Below are positions 17,076 through 25,949 of a stretch of DNA of 64,000 nt, in pieces. The stretch is from Candidatus Planktophila lacus (GTDB taxonomy: Bacteria; Actinomycetota; Actinomycetes; Nanopelagicales; Nanopelagicaceae), in the NCBI RefSeq assembly GCF_002288385.1, contig NZ_CP016783.1, positions 682,001 through 746,000 of the forward strand, read 5' to 3'. The notes beneath the pieces were generated by a model. The model had not been told where the DNA came from. It made no database searches and worked only from the letters and a program-made list of their open reading frames with translations. Every line of letters begins with the position of its first letter. The first letter of the stretch is position 1. The translations under genes were made by a program, and so were the position numbers.

Positions 17076-17776
17076 CCCTTACCTTTGCGCCCGGATCCTC
17101 CACCAAGCAGCGCTGACACACCCTTCTTCTTGGAACTCTCTTCTTTCAAGAAGGCGGTGATTGGAGATGTAGTGCTATTTAAAGTCAGAACTCGATAATC
17201 AGCGCCATTGAAATCAAGAACGGTTATCGATGCGGGATCAATGACGATCTTTTGAAAATGATCTAAATGGGTACCTAATACGCTGGCAATAATCGATTTA
17301 ATTACATCACCATGACTCACTAGAAGCTTCGCACCTCTACCTGGAGTGTTTGCCGCTCCATTTAAAGCGCGCATCGCTCGGGCTTGGACATCTAAAAGTC
17401 CTTCACCGCCCGGAAAGTACATCGCGCTTGGAGTATTTTGCACAACCTTCCAAGCCTTATCTCTTGAAAGAACAGCGAGCTTTCGCCCTGTCCATTTACC
17501 GTAATCCACTTCCACAAGATCGCTCTCAACTTCAATTAACGATTTAACCCCACTGCTCTTCGATAGTTGCGTCAATAGTGGTTCAATCGTTTGCGCACAG
17601 CGCTCCATAGGGCTAACTCTGATTAAGGAAAAATCAACGCCTTTTAATCTCTTCGCAACATCCAACGATTCTTTTCTCCCGCGATCAGATAGATCTACAC
17701 CAGGTGCTCTTCCGGCAAGGATTGCTTTGGCATTGGCTGTGGAATGTGCATGCCTCAATAAAACTATCCGTGTCAT
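17072..17776 (-). CDS. Histidine phosphatase, MSMEG_4193-type phosphomutase family
   Basis: This 234-residue member of the histidine-phosphatase superfamily has the nucleophile motif LLRHAHSTAN (His9), the acidic DYGKWTG region and the second His in LLVSHGDVIKSI. It resembles cofactor-dependent phosphoglycerate mutases in fold, but family members are usually phosphatases. It is the first gene of the four-gene unit ending in mshC. The AT-richer gap to the divergent aldo/keto reductase gene (17777-17826) probably holds its promoter. The C-terminus is glycine/lysine rich (GGGSGRKGKG). The substrate is unknown; a product of the adjacent kinase-like protein is an attractive but untested guess. Confidence 0.88.
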   Translation of the reverse strand: MTRIVLLRHAHSTANAKAILAGRAPGVDLSDRGRKESLDVAKRLKGVDFSLIRVSPMERCAQTIEPLLTQLSKSSGVKSLIEVESDLVEVDYGKWTGRKLAVLSRDKAWKVVQNTPSAMYFPGGEGLLDVQARAMRALNGAANTPGRGAKLLVSHGDVIKSIIASVLGTHLDHFQKIVIDPASITVLDFNGADYRVLTLNSTTSPITAFLKEESSKKKGVSALLGGGSGRKGKG

Positions 17777-17826
17777 GTTAGAAGGTTATCCGCAAAATTC
17801 ATTTGCGTCTTGCTAGGGTGGCCGCC

Positions 17827-18777
17827 ATGGAACTTCGTCGCGCTGGCAGATCAGGTCTTTCGCTATCGCGCCTTGCCTTAGGGACGATGACCTGGGGGCG
17901 AGATACCGATACCCATGAAGCAGCCGACCAAGCCCGTGCCTTTATAGATGCTGGCGGAAATTACTTTGACTCAGCTAGTCACTACGGCGATGGAGATGCT
18001 GAGCGGGTAATTGGTGGATTAATCGGAACGCTCTTCAAACGAGAAGATGTCGTTATCTCAACCAAGGCAGGGTCTTCATACATAGACGGTTCTTTAGTAA
18101 CCGACAATTCGCGCACCTCTTTAATGAGTTCACTCGATAAATCACTCACTCGACTAGGTACAAGTTATGTAGATATCTGGATGATTCAAAGTTGGGATGA
18201 TGCTGCGCAATTAGAAGATGCGCTATCGGCTCTTGACTGGGCATATACCTCTGGTCGCGCCAGATATGTGGGCATTTCAAACTTCAACGGTTGGCAGAGC
18301 GCACGGGCTATCTCGTTACAGGAAGCCAATAGCAGCAAGGCACCTATCGCCGTTATGCAGAATGAATTTTCACTTCTGAATCGAAGAGTGGAAGAAGATT
18401 CGTTGCAATGCTCCCGCAATCTGGAAACCGGATTTATCGCATGGTCTCCACTAGGTCGCGGTGTTTTAACCGGTAAATATCGCAACGGAATTCCTGCCGA
18501 TTCTCGCGCTGCTACACCGCACTTTGCGCCCTTTATTGAACCTTACTTAAATGATCGTTCACGTCGCATAGTTGAAGCTGTCTCTGTTGCTGCTCAAGGT
18601 CTCGGCTATTCACCACTAGAGGTGGCCTTAGCTTGGGTACGTGATTTTCCCGGTGTTACTAGTTCAGTCGTAGGTGCTCGTACCGCGGCTCAATTGCAGG
18701 GAATACTGGCTAGCGAAGAGATTGAACTTCCTGAAGTTGTACGTAACGCGTTAAACGAAGTATCAGCAACTCTCTAA
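17827..18777 (+). CDS. Aldo/keto reductase with a Gln in place of the catalytic His
   Basis: This is an NADP-dependent (alpha/beta)8 aldo/keto reductase of about 316 residues. Counting from the ATG at 17827, the tetrad residues are Asp48 and Tyr53 (NYFDSASHYGDGD) and Lys80 (VISTKAG). The position normally held by His is Gln121 (DIWMIQSWDD). The C-terminal cofactor segment VTSSVVGARTAAQ is normal. The ATG is preferred over an upstream TTG at 17803 because AGGGTGG sits 7 bases before it. It diverges from the phosphatase gene and overlaps the convergent M20 peptidase by 15 bases. Substrate unknown. Confidence 0.9.
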   Translation: MELRRAGRSGLSLSRLALGTMTWGRDTDTHEAADQARAFIDAGGNYFDSASHYGDGDAERVIGGLIGTLFKREDVVISTKAGSSYIDGSLVTDNSRTSLMSSLDKSLTRLGTSYVDIWMIQSWDDAAQLEDALSALDWAYTSGRARYVGISNFNGWQSARAISLQEANSSKAPIAVMQNEFSLLNRRVEEDSLQCSRNLETGFIAWSPLGRGVLTGKYRNGIPADSRAATPHFAPFIEPYLNDRSRRIVEAVSVAAQGLGYSPLEVALAWVRDFPGVTSSVVGARTAAQLQGILASEEIELPEVVRNALNEVSATL

Positions 18778-20070
18778 AAAGTCGTTAAGTACTCGTACTC
18801 CAAAGCGCAGGCCATCAATTGGAACTCGCTCATCTACTCCATGGAATAGAGACATAAAGTCGAGATCTGCTGGAAGGCGCAGTGGAGAAAAACCGTAACC
18901 AACAATTCCAATTTCAGAGAGAGCTTTATTGTCCGTGCCACCGCTCATCAGATAAGGAACGGGAATTCCTTCTGGATCATGGGCGAGAATTGCAGCCTTC
19001 ATCGCATCGACAAGCGGTGCATCAAAGTCAACTTCTAAAGCAATATCGTGAGAGATGGTTTCGATTAAAATATCAGGACCAACAATCGCTCTAACAGTCT
19101 CATTTAGCTCAGCTTCATAACCTGGTAGGAAACGTCCATCAATAACCGCACTTGCCGTTCCTGGAATTACATTTGCCTTGTAGCCTGCTTCCAACATCGT
19201 TGGATTTGCAGTGTTCTGCAACGTTGCTCCAATCATTCGCGCAGTTGAACCAATCTCCTTCAAAAGCGGCCGTAGATCCTTCTCGTCATATGCTTTTCCA
19301 GTAACGCGCGCAACTTCTTTAAACAAATCTTTTACCGTCTTGGTGTAACGCTGTGGCCATTCGTAGCGACCAATTTTGGCGACTGCTTCAGTTAGCGCCG
19401 TTAACGCATTTTCATCGTTCATCATCGAGCCATGGCCTGCGCGACCTTGCGCGGTTAATTTCATCCAATGAATACCCTTTTGTGCTGCTTCAATAAAGTA
19501 GAGACGCTTGCCATCGGCAACGGTTACGGAGAAACCACCGACTTCTGAAATCGCTTCTGAACAACCAGCGAATACTTCAGGGTGATTTGCCGTCATCCAA
19601 CGAGAACCAAAGGTCATTCCTGCTTCTTCATCTGCGAAGAAGGCGAGAACAATGTCGCGTTCTGGAACATAACCGCGCTGCGCCCAATCTCGCACGATGG
19701 CCAAGATCATTGCATCCACATTCTTCATATCAACTGCGCCACGACCCCAGATACATCCATCTTTAATCTCGCCGGCGAAAGGATCGACTGACCATTCAGC
19801 AGCGTTAGCGGGCACGACATCGATATGTCCGTGGACAACGAGACCTGGTTTATCTGGGTTGCTCCCTTTAATTCGTGCAATTACGTTGCATCGCTTGGGC
19901 GCGGATTCATAAATTTTCGCTTCGATTCCAACTTCCGCGAGTGAGGAAACAATGTATTTAGCAACCGCTTCTTCGTCGCCGCGTCCTTCACCAAAGTTCA
20001 CACTAGGAATTCGGATTAAATCTTGGCAGATACGAATTGCTTCATCTTCAAAATTTCTTATCTCGCTCAT
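18763..20070 (-). CDS. M20-family metallopeptidase (dipeptidase/acylase-like)
   Basis: The product is a zinc-dependent M20 peptidase of about 435 residues. It shows GHIDVVPANAAEW (first metal His and the catalytic Asp), GRGAVDMKN (bridging Asp), the EEAG glutamate pair and the dimerisation domain around residues 195-310 (AGHGSMMNDENALT). The ATG at 20070 (MSEIRNFEDEA) is favoured over the longer frame from 20088. Members release amino acids from dipeptides or N-acyl amino acids. It is transcribed away from the tRNA-Leu gene and converges with the aldo/keto reductase, overlapping it by 15 bases. Exact substrate cannot be assigned. Confidence 0.92.
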   Translation of the reverse strand: MSEIRNFEDEAIRICQDLIRIPSVNFGEGRGDEEAVAKYIVSSLAEVGIEAKIYESAPKRCNVIARIKGSNPDKPGLVVHGHIDVVPANAAEWSVDPFAGEIKDGCIWGRGAVDMKNVDAMILAIVRDWAQRGYVPERDIVLAFFADEEAGMTFGSRWMTANHPEVFAGCSEAISEVGGFSVTVADGKRLYFIEAAQKGIHWMKLTAQGRAGHGSMMNDENALTALTEAVAKIGRYEWPQRYTKTVKDLFKEVARVTGKAYDEKDLRPLLKEIGSTARMIGATLQNTANPTMLEAGYKANVIPGTASAVIDGRFLPGYEAELNETVRAIVGPDILIETISHDIALEVDFDAPLVDAMKAAILAHDPEGIPVPYLMSGGTDNKALSEIGIVGYGFSPLRLPADLDFMSLFHGVDERVPIDGLRFGVRVLNDFLESC

Positions 20071-20112
20071 GCCGTCATTCTCCCCCACAATCGCTCGAAA
20101 AAGGACCTGCTT

Positions 20113-20141
20113 TTGCGTGGTTGCTTCAGCGTTGCTATCGT
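20113..20141 (+). promoter_or_regulatory. Probable sigma70-type promoter of tRNA-Leu
   Basis: A -35-like TTGCGT (20113-20118) and a -10-like TATCGT (20136-20141) are separated by exactly 17 bases. They would start transcription about 7 bases before the tRNA. No other regulatory signal is seen. The assignment is from hexamer match and spacing only. Confidence 0.45.
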
Positions 20142-20154
20142 TTGCAGCGCACTG

Positions 20155-20238
20155 GTCCGGGTGGCGGAATTGGCAGACGCGCTAGCTTGAGGTGTTAGTG
20201 CCCGCAAGGGCTTGAGGGTTCAACTCCCTTCCCGGACA
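20155..20238 (+). tRNA. tRNA-Leu (anticodon GAG)
   Basis: The 84-base gene folds as a class II tRNA. The acceptor stem is GTCCGGG paired with CCCGGAC, with discriminator A73. The D-arm is typical for leucine (TGGCGGAATTGGCAGACGCG region). The anticodon stem CTAGC/GTTAG closes the loop TTGAGGT, giving anticodon GAG, which reads CUC/CUU. A long variable arm (TGCCCGCAAGGGC) and the T-loop GGTTCAACTCC follow. The 3' CCA is not encoded and must be added by tRNA nucleotidyltransferase. It lies just upstream of apt and probably has its own promoter. Confidence 0.97.
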
Positions 20239-20265
20239 CGTTTAATGTGGTGGAATTGGATCGTT

Positions 20266-20793
20266 ATGAAGTTAGCAGACGCCCTCTCCCTGATCAGAGA
20301 TATTCCAGATTACCCAAAACCTGGCATCCTCTTTAAAGATATAACGCCGCTACTGGCCGATCCAACTGCTTACTCAACTGTAATCAAAGCCTTCGCATCC
20401 CAGATCGACGACGTAGATGTAATTGCTGGCATTGAAGCTCGTGGTTTTATCTTTGCCGCAGCGATTGCCTTAGAGAAGAGCGCTGGTTTCGTGCCCTTTA
20501 GAAAGAGTGGAAAACTCCCCTTTGAAACTATCGGCGCGAAATACGGTCTGGAATATGGCGAAGATGAGATAGAAGTTCATATCGATGCATTTGCCAATGG
20601 AAAAACGGTAGTGATTATTGACGACGTCCTCGCAACAGGCGGAACGATCGCTGCCGCGCTCGAACTCGCTGAACGCACTGGGGCGGTCGTCAAATCCGTT
20701 CAGGTTCTCTTTGAAATTTCTGGACTCGGTGGCCGGGAGTTAATCGCCAAGCGTTTTCCCAAGATCGAGATTAAATCGTTGGTAACTTCTTGA
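20266..20793 (+). CDS. apt: Adenine phosphoribosyltransferase
   Basis: Apt salvages adenine with PRPP to make AMP. About 175 residues are read from the ATG at 20266. It has the family N-terminus IRDIPDYPKPGILFKDITPLL, the FIFAAAIAL/FRKSGKLP region that handles the base, and the PRPP loop VVIIDDVLATGGTIAAA. An earlier ATG (20245) and a frame reaching back to 20212 exist, but the latter would run inside the tRNA-Leu, so the internal start is chosen. Its stop overlaps the TTG start of the acyltransferase by 4 bases (TTGA). Salvage fits with the purine permease encoded further on. Confidence 0.94.
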   Translation: MKLADALSLIRDIPDYPKPGILFKDITPLLADPTAYSTVIKAFASQIDDVDVIAGIEARGFIFAAAIALEKSAGFVPFRKSGKLPFETIGAKYGLEYGEDEIEVHIDAFANGKTVVIIDDVLATGGTIAAALELAERTGAVVKSVQVLFEISGLGGRELIAKRFPKIEIKSLVTS

Positions 20794-22661
20794 GTTCTAA
20801 AGTTCGCATCCACCAGATCCAAGCGCTGCGTGCCGTCGCTGCAACGCTGGTTGTTCTCTTCCATGCAAAGTTAGCTCCTGGTGGGTTCATTGGCGTAGAT
20901 ATCTTCTATGTGATCTCTGGATATCTAATAACTGGCATCATCATTAAAGAGATAACGCTAAGTGGCGCCTTTAACTACCGAAACTTCTTTTTGCGGCGAG
21001 CCAAGCGGTTACTGCCTGCCTCAATAAGCGTTCTGATACTTACCGCATTCGGGGCCTGGCTTTTTCTTCCACCAACTATTCGATCATCTCTGGGTCAGGA
21101 TATCTTCGCCGCTTCGATCTATATTTCCAATTACCTTTTTGCTTGGTGGCAGAACGATTATCAGAATCTAAACGCGACGCCATCGCCAGTAATTCACTAC
21201 TGGTCGCTCGCCGTAGAGGAGCAGTTCTATCTTCTCTGGCCACTGATAATTTTCACACTCTGGAAGATTGGTCGCCAACGCTTAGTCTTTCGCGGCGTTC
21301 TCGGTATCACCATCCTCTCTTTTCCATTCTCGCTCTTCCTAACTAACGCAGCACCGATCTGGGCTTTCTACAGTCTTCCAACTCGCGCTTGGGAACTCGG
21401 CGTGGGCGCGCTACTACTCTTCATACCGAAAGAGCTTCTTGAGAAGAAATCGGTTGCTCGAACGCTGATCGTTTGGTTATCTGCGCTAACACTTCTCTAC
21501 GGCGTAATTCGATTCAGTGACAACACGCCGTTCCCAGGTACTGCAGCTCTGTATCCGGTTTTGGCTACTGCGCTACTGATTGCATTCATACAATCGTGGC
21601 CACCAATACTCAATGATTTTTCACGCCTGCGCTTTGTTCAATGGTTAGGTGAAATCTCCTATCCTTTCTATCTCTGGCACTGGCCTCTACTAGTAATTCC
21701 TAGTACTCGCTTCGGTCGCCCTTTAACCCTGCTTGAGCGATTTCTCTTAATTGCCCTAACCGCTCTGGCCGCCGATTTAACTCATAGATTTATTGAAAAA
21801 CCGTTCTCCCGAATCAAGTTATCAAATCGCCAGACTACGAAGTTCGCATTAGCGGCAACTCTCTCCGGCGTTATGGTGGCAAGTGCAATATTGCTCACCA
21901 CAAAAGATGACATCTCTCTACCGAATGGTCGCTCTGTATCAATAGCGGCAGTGATGCAGAAGCCTAAGATCTACGACGATGGATGTCATGCAAACTATGG
22001 CAACAAAAACTCTCCAGAATGTCTCTACGGAGATGTTAATTCGAAGCGGAAGATAGTTCTCTACGGGGATTCACATGCAGCGCAATGGTTTCCGGCCCTT
22101 GAAAAAATCGCAATCGATGACGGGTTTGCACTAATCAGTCTCACCAAATCCGCCTGTCCTGCCGTTGAAGTAGATCGCGTTAATTCAGGTGCTTTTAAAA
22201 ACTCCGACTGCAACGCTTGGCGTGAGAACTCCATAAAGCGAATAAAGGAGTTAAAGCCCGATGCGGTGATCATGAGCGGATTCCAGCATTTCGCGTTCCC
22301 AAAGCGTTACTCATCGCGTGATGCCTGGTGGTTTGAAGGACAGCGTTCTCTCTATGCCAAGGTTTTAAATAGTTCTCCAAATTTGATTTATATCTCCGAT
22401 ACGCCGAAGCCACAGCGAGATATCCCTAGTTGCTTAGCAACAGCGAAGGGCGATGAATGTGATGCCAATGAGAAATCTGATCCGCGAGTAGCGGGAGGGT
22501 TTATCGCGCTAGATCCAACTCCATGGCTCTGTAACGATTCCTGCCCAGCAATTGTCGATGGGATCGTGGCCTATCGTGACGCCTCACACATAAGCGTTGA
22601 TATGAGCGCGGCGCTTTCCGATAATCTTCGTGAATTCTTGAGGAGCAATGGCGTCATATGA
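20790..22661 (+). CDS. Membrane O-acyltransferase (acyltransferase 3 plus SGNH domain, OafA-like)
   Basis: This 623-residue protein has an N-terminal acyltransferase-3 domain with about ten membrane helices (residues 1-370; QALRAVAATLVVLFHA, the HYWSLAVEEQFYLLWPL active region and YPFYLWHWPLL). A periplasmic-side SGNH hydrolase-like domain follows (LYGDSHAAQW with the nucleophile Ser, ending with DASHIS). Such two-domain proteins acetylate cell-wall or surface polysaccharides. It starts with TTG inside the apt stop, so it is translationally coupled to apt although the functions are unrelated. The target polymer cannot be told from sequence. Confidence 0.92.
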   Translation: MSSKVRIHQIQALRAVAATLVVLFHAKLAPGGFIGVDIFYVISGYLITGIIIKEITLSGAFNYRNFFLRRAKRLLPASISVLILTAFGAWLFLPPTIRSSLGQDIFAASIYISNYLFAWWQNDYQNLNATPSPVIHYWSLAVEEQFYLLWPLIIFTLWKIGRQRLVFRGVLGITILSFPFSLFLTNAAPIWAFYSLPTRAWELGVGALLLFIPKELLEKKSVARTLIVWLSALTLLYGVIRFSDNTPFPGTAALYPVLATALLIAFIQSWPPILNDFSRLRFVQWLGEISYPFYLWHWPLLVIPSTRFGRPLTLLERFLLIALTALAADLTHRFIEKPFSRIKLSNRQTTKFALAATLSGVMVASAILLTTKDDISLPNGRSVSIAAVMQKPKIYDDGCHANYGNKNSPECLYGDVNSKRKIVLYGDSHAAQWFPALEKIAIDDGFALISLTKSACPAVEVDRVNSGAFKNSDCNAWRENSIKRIKELKPDAVIMSGFQHFAFPKRYSSRDAWWFEGQRSLYAKVLNSSPNLIYISDTPKPQRDIPSCLATAKGDECDANEKSDPRVAGGFIALDPTPWLCNDSCPAIVDGIVAYRDASHISVDMSAALSDNLREFLRSNGVI

Positions 22662-22697
22662 AGTCACTCTCGCCAATTTCCTTGATTAGATGCAAAG

Positions 22698-23357
22698 ATG
22701 CACCCCGTGGCTGAACTCATCTATTACTGCGGAACGATGGATAGTGGTAAATCCACGCTTGCACTGCAGACCGCCCACAACCATAAGAGCCGTGGACGTT
22801 CGGGTTTAATTTTCACAAGTAAAGACCGCGCCGGTTCTGGAGTTATCTCATCTCGTCTTGGCTTACAGAGCGCTGCGATTGAAGTTGATCCAGATCTAGA
22901 TCTTCACAAGTTAGTTGTGGAACGTCTCTCTCTTGGAGATCGCATTGATTACATAATCTGCGATGAGGCCCAGTTCTATCAGGAAGAACAAATTGAACAA
23001 CTTGCAAAGATAGTTGATGGTTTAGGGATTGATGTCTTCGCCTTCGGAATTTTGGCAGATTTTCGCACAAAGTTATTTCCAGGATCGGCTCGATTGGTAG
23101 AACTTGCTGATCGAGTAAATACGCTACAAGTTGAAGCACTTTGCTGGTGTGGTTCAAGAGCAACTCACAATGCCAGAACTCTCGGCGGAGTAATGGTCAC
23201 CGAAGGCGAACAAGTCGTTGTCGGAGATGTTGCACCAGGTGCAGAAATTGCCTACGAAGTCTTGTGTCGGCGCCACCATATGCGCCGTGTTACTGCGCGG
23301 GCATCTCGGGCAGGACATACTTCACCGTTGCCTTTACCATTTACAGAGACTGAATAG
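22698..23357 (+). CDS. tdk: Thymidine kinase
   Basis: Tdk phosphorylates thymidine (and deoxyuridine) with ATP in pyrimidine salvage. The 219 residues show the P-loop GTMDSGKST (12-20), the DEAQF motif carrying the catalytic acid, and the lasso/zinc region with WCGSRATHNAR and a final LCRRHH. It is a type II (short) kinase. It lies 36 bases after the acyltransferase on the same strand. A clear Shine-Dalgarno is not visible before the ATG; the start is set by the family N-terminus (ELIYYCG). Together with apt and the permease it gives this region a nucleoside-salvage flavour. Confidence 0.95.
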   Translation: MHPVAELIYYCGTMDSGKSTLALQTAHNHKSRGRSGLIFTSKDRAGSGVISSRLGLQSAAIEVDPDLDLHKLVVERLSLGDRIDYIICDEAQFYQEEQIEQLAKIVDGLGIDVFAFGILADFRTKLFPGSARLVELADRVNTLQVEALCWCGSRATHNARTLGGVMVTEGEQVVVGDVAPGAEIAYEVLCRRHHMRRVTARASRAGHTSPLPLPFTETE

Positions 23358-23395
23358 TTCAAGCCACTAATAAGAACCAAAATAGGGAGAGAAAA

Positions 23396-24436
23396 ATGAA
23401 AATACGTGGATATGCTGCAATGACCGCTAAGGCCCCGCTTGCCCCTTGGGAGTTTGAGCGTCGCGATCTTGGCGCACACGATGTCGCCCTAGATATTAAG
23501 TACTCAGGCATCTGTCATTCAGATATCCATCAAGCTCGCGAGGAATGGGGGCCAGCAATTTTCCCTATGGTTCCGGGCCACGAGATCGCAGGCGTCGTAA
23601 CAAGCATTGGCTCTGCAGTATCCAAGTTTAAAGTTGGAGATCTAATCGGTGTTGGCGTTTTCGTTGACTCATGTCGCGTATGCGAGCCTTGCAAAAATGG
23701 AACGCAGCAATACTGCATCGAAGGAATGACAGGAACTTATAACCAACTAGAACGCGATGGTAAGACTCCTGCAATGGGAGGCTATGCAAATGTCATGGTT
23801 ATTAATGAAGATTACGCAGTAACTATTCCCGCAAATCTTTCACTAGATGGCGTCGCCCCCCTGCTTTGTGCTGGAATTACTTTGTATTCACCAATTAAGC
23901 ATTGGAAAGCCGGCCCTGGTAAGAAAGTTGCGGTGATGGGTCTGGGCGGTCTTGGCCATATGGGAGTGAAGTTTGCAGCGGCGTTGGGCGCAGAAGTTAC
24001 CGTCTTCTCTCATTCACCATCTAAGGAAGCGGATGCAAAGGCGATGGGAGCAGATCACTTTGTTTCAACAAAGTCCGAAGGTTTCCACACTAAGTACAGC
24101 AAGCACTTTGACTTAATCTTGAACACAGTCAGCGCTGAGTTAGATATCAATATCTACCTCTCAATGCTCGGTGTCGACGGAACGCTCGTCGTTATTGGAC
24201 TTCCAGGAAAGCCGTATTCGGTTGAAGCTGGTTCGTTACTTCCTGCACGCCGTTCACTATCTGGATCAATGATTGGTGGCATCCCCGAGATGCAAGAGAT
24301 GCTTGATTTCTGCGGGAAACATAACATTGTCAGTGACGTTGAAGTCATTAAGGCTGATTACATCAACGAAGCCTATGAACGCACAGTCGCAAGCGATGTT
24401 AAATATCGCTTCGTGATTGACGCAACTACTTTCTAA
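23396..24436 (+). CDS. Zinc-dependent NAD(P) alcohol dehydrogenase (cinnamyl/AdhC type)
   Basis: A medium-chain dehydrogenase of 346 residues, reducing aldehydes or oxidising alcohols. The catalytic-zinc ligands lie in GICHSDIH and PGHE, and the structural-zinc cysteines in SCRVCEPCKNGTQQYC. The cofactor site GLGGLGHMGVKFA is followed by the SHSPSKEADA segment typical of NADPH-preferring members. A strong Shine-Dalgarno (GGGAGAG) stands 4 bases before the ATG. It follows tdk by 38 bases and converges with the DUF554 gene. The closest general family is YahK/CAD-like broad-range aldehyde reductase; the natural substrate is unknown. Confidence 0.93.
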   Translation: MKIRGYAAMTAKAPLAPWEFERRDLGAHDVALDIKYSGICHSDIHQAREEWGPAIFPMVPGHEIAGVVTSIGSAVSKFKVGDLIGVGVFVDSCRVCEPCKNGTQQYCIEGMTGTYNQLERDGKTPAMGGYANVMVINEDYAVTIPANLSLDGVAPLLCAGITLYSPIKHWKAGPGKKVAVMGLGGLGHMGVKFAAALGAEVTVFSHSPSKEADAKAMGADHFVSTKSEGFHTKYSKHFDLILNTVSAELDINIYLSMLGVDGTLVVIGLPGKPYSVEAGSLLPARRSLSGSMIGGIPEMQEMLDFCGKHNIVSDVEVIKADYINEAYERTVASDVKYRFVIDATTF

Positions 24437-24455
24437 AAATCCTAAAGAGTAATTC

Positions 24456-25190
24456 CTAAAGGAAGTTATTTAGCACAAGAACAAAGATAGGTGCGATAAA
24501 CAGCGCTGGTAACAAATTGCCAACGGCGATATCTTTGATCTTTAGTAGTCGTAGACCGATGCATACCAACATCACTCCGCCTGTAATTGTCATGGCATCA
24601 ACCTGATAACCCTCAAGAATGCTGCCTAGCCCGAGTCCAATTACCGTCCAAATACCTTGATAGATCGCTACCGGAATCGCCGCAGCAGCTACGCCCCAAC
24701 CCAGACTTGCTGCAAAAGCCATTGCCGCAAAAAAGTCGAGACTTGATTTGAGAAGTAGCTGATCAATACCGGTAGACATTCCATCGCTTATCGATCCAAG
24801 AATTGCCAACGGCCCTATTGCAAATAGCAACGCTGCTGAAACGAAACCTTCTATGAAGGTGCTCTCTTTATGGGCACCAAATTTAACTCGTAGAGTTTCA
24901 CCTAAACCTTCGAGTCGAGACTCGAGTGATAGCGCGGAACCTATAGCGCCACCGATAAGAAGTGAACCCAGAATCGCTAAGAGAGTCCAACCTTTAGGAA
25001 TTGAATTGATATAGCGATCGCTCCACATTGGAGCCAGTGCACTGACAGCGCCAAGAATCGTTACTAGGCCAAGTACTTCCGTGATCAATATTCTGGTTCG
25101 CGCCAACATTCGGGTGCCAACAAGAACACCAATAGCCGCTCCCCCGATGATTGTCGAGATATTAATTAGAGTGCCGAGGCCAACGAACAT
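24456..25190 (-). CDS. DUF554 family membrane protein (YdfK-like)
   Basis: The 244-residue product is a DUF554 integral membrane protein. About seven hydrophobic segments alternate with short loops, with conserved patterns such as LGTLINISTIIGGAAIG at the N-terminus and FAAMAFAASLGWGVAAAAIP in the middle. Family members are widespread and uncharacterised, possibly transporters. It is a single gene on the minus strand, convergent with the alcohol dehydrogenase (19-base gap) and divergent from the YczE-type gene (50-base gap). Nothing in the context fixes a substrate. Confidence 0.87.
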   Translation of the reverse strand: MFVGLGTLINISTIIGGAAIGVLVGTRMLARTRILITEVLGLVTILGAVSALAPMWSDRYINSIPKGWTLLAILGSLLIGGAIGSALSLESRLEGLGETLRVKFGAHKESTFIEGFVSAALLFAIGPLAILGSISDGMSTGIDQLLLKSSLDFFAAMAFAASLGWGVAAAAIPVAIYQGIWTVIGLGLGSILEGYQVDAMTITGGVMLVCIGLRLLKIKDIAVGNLLPALFIAPIFVLVLNNFL

Positions 25191-25240
25191 TTGATTAGGA
25201 TACGGCCTTTAAAGCGAATTATTTGCGTTAAACTCACAAA

Positions 25241-25912
25241 ATGAGTTTTATGAGTAGGTTCTCCGAATTCTTAAAACCCCACAAGACGGTTCCAATCACC
25301 CCTTGGCGCGCGAATTCTCGTTGGGATCTCTCATTCTCTCGCGTCGCGATTCTCTTCTTTGGGCTAGCTATCTTTGGTTTAGGAGATGCGCTAGTTGTTC
25401 AATCGAATCTAGGAAATGCACCGTGGACTGTATTTGCACAGGGCCTTAGTTTAAAGACCGGCCTATCACTCGGATGGGCAACATTTGTTACCGGTTGCTT
25501 CGTTCTACTTTTATGGATTCCATTACGTGAAAAACCAGGATTTGGAACGCTTACAAATATCGTGATCATCTCCGCTGCGATCGAGTTCGGTGTTTCAGTA
25601 TTTCCTTTACAAGAAACGTTAATTGGTGGGCTTGCCTCTGCACTGATTGGTATCGCACTAGTTGGCCTCGGATCAGCGCTCTATATAACTTGTGGCCTTG
25701 GTCCTGGCCCGCGCGATGGCGCAATGACAGGAATTCATCAACGTACCGGCGTTCGCGTGGGACGTGTGCGTATGGGAATTGAAGTAACTGTTTTGATCGT
25801 GGGTGCGCTGCTAGGCGGCAATATTGGCCTCGGCACCGCGCTCTTTGCCCTCTTAATCGGCCAATCTGTCGCTATTTCCTTCGGCATAGTCGCGCGTCTA
25901 ACCTCAAAGTAA
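25241..25912 (+). CDS. YczE/YitT-like integral membrane protein
   Basis: This 223-residue protein has about five membrane spans and the family's landmarks: LFFGLAIFGLGDALVVQSNLGNAPW, then SLGWATFVTG, and the late ITCGLGPGPRDGAMTG. It matches the YczE/YyaS/YitT-like membrane family, found next to many regulators but of unknown function. It starts 50 bases from the divergent DUF554 gene. Both being small membrane proteins with shared upstream DNA hints at joint regulation. The 100 bases after it form the structured leader of the purine permease. Confidence 0.87.
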   Translation: MSFMSRFSEFLKPHKTVPITPWRANSRWDLSFSRVAILFFGLAIFGLGDALVVQSNLGNAPWTVFAQGLSLKTGLSLGWATFVTGCFVLLLWIPLREKPGFGTLTNIVIISAAIEFGVSVFPLQETLIGGLASALIGIALVGLGSALYITCGLGPGPRDGAMTGIHQRTGVRVGRVRMGIEVTVLIVGALLGGNIGLGTALFALLIGQSVAISFGIVARLTSK

Positions 25913-25949
25913 CCGCTCTTTTAGGTTTAAATCCTCTTATCCCTCGGTC

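Noticed and set aside
20212-20265. An apt start inside the tRNA-Leu gene
   Set aside because: The first part would use tRNA bases as codons; the ATG at 20266 matches the family N-terminus.
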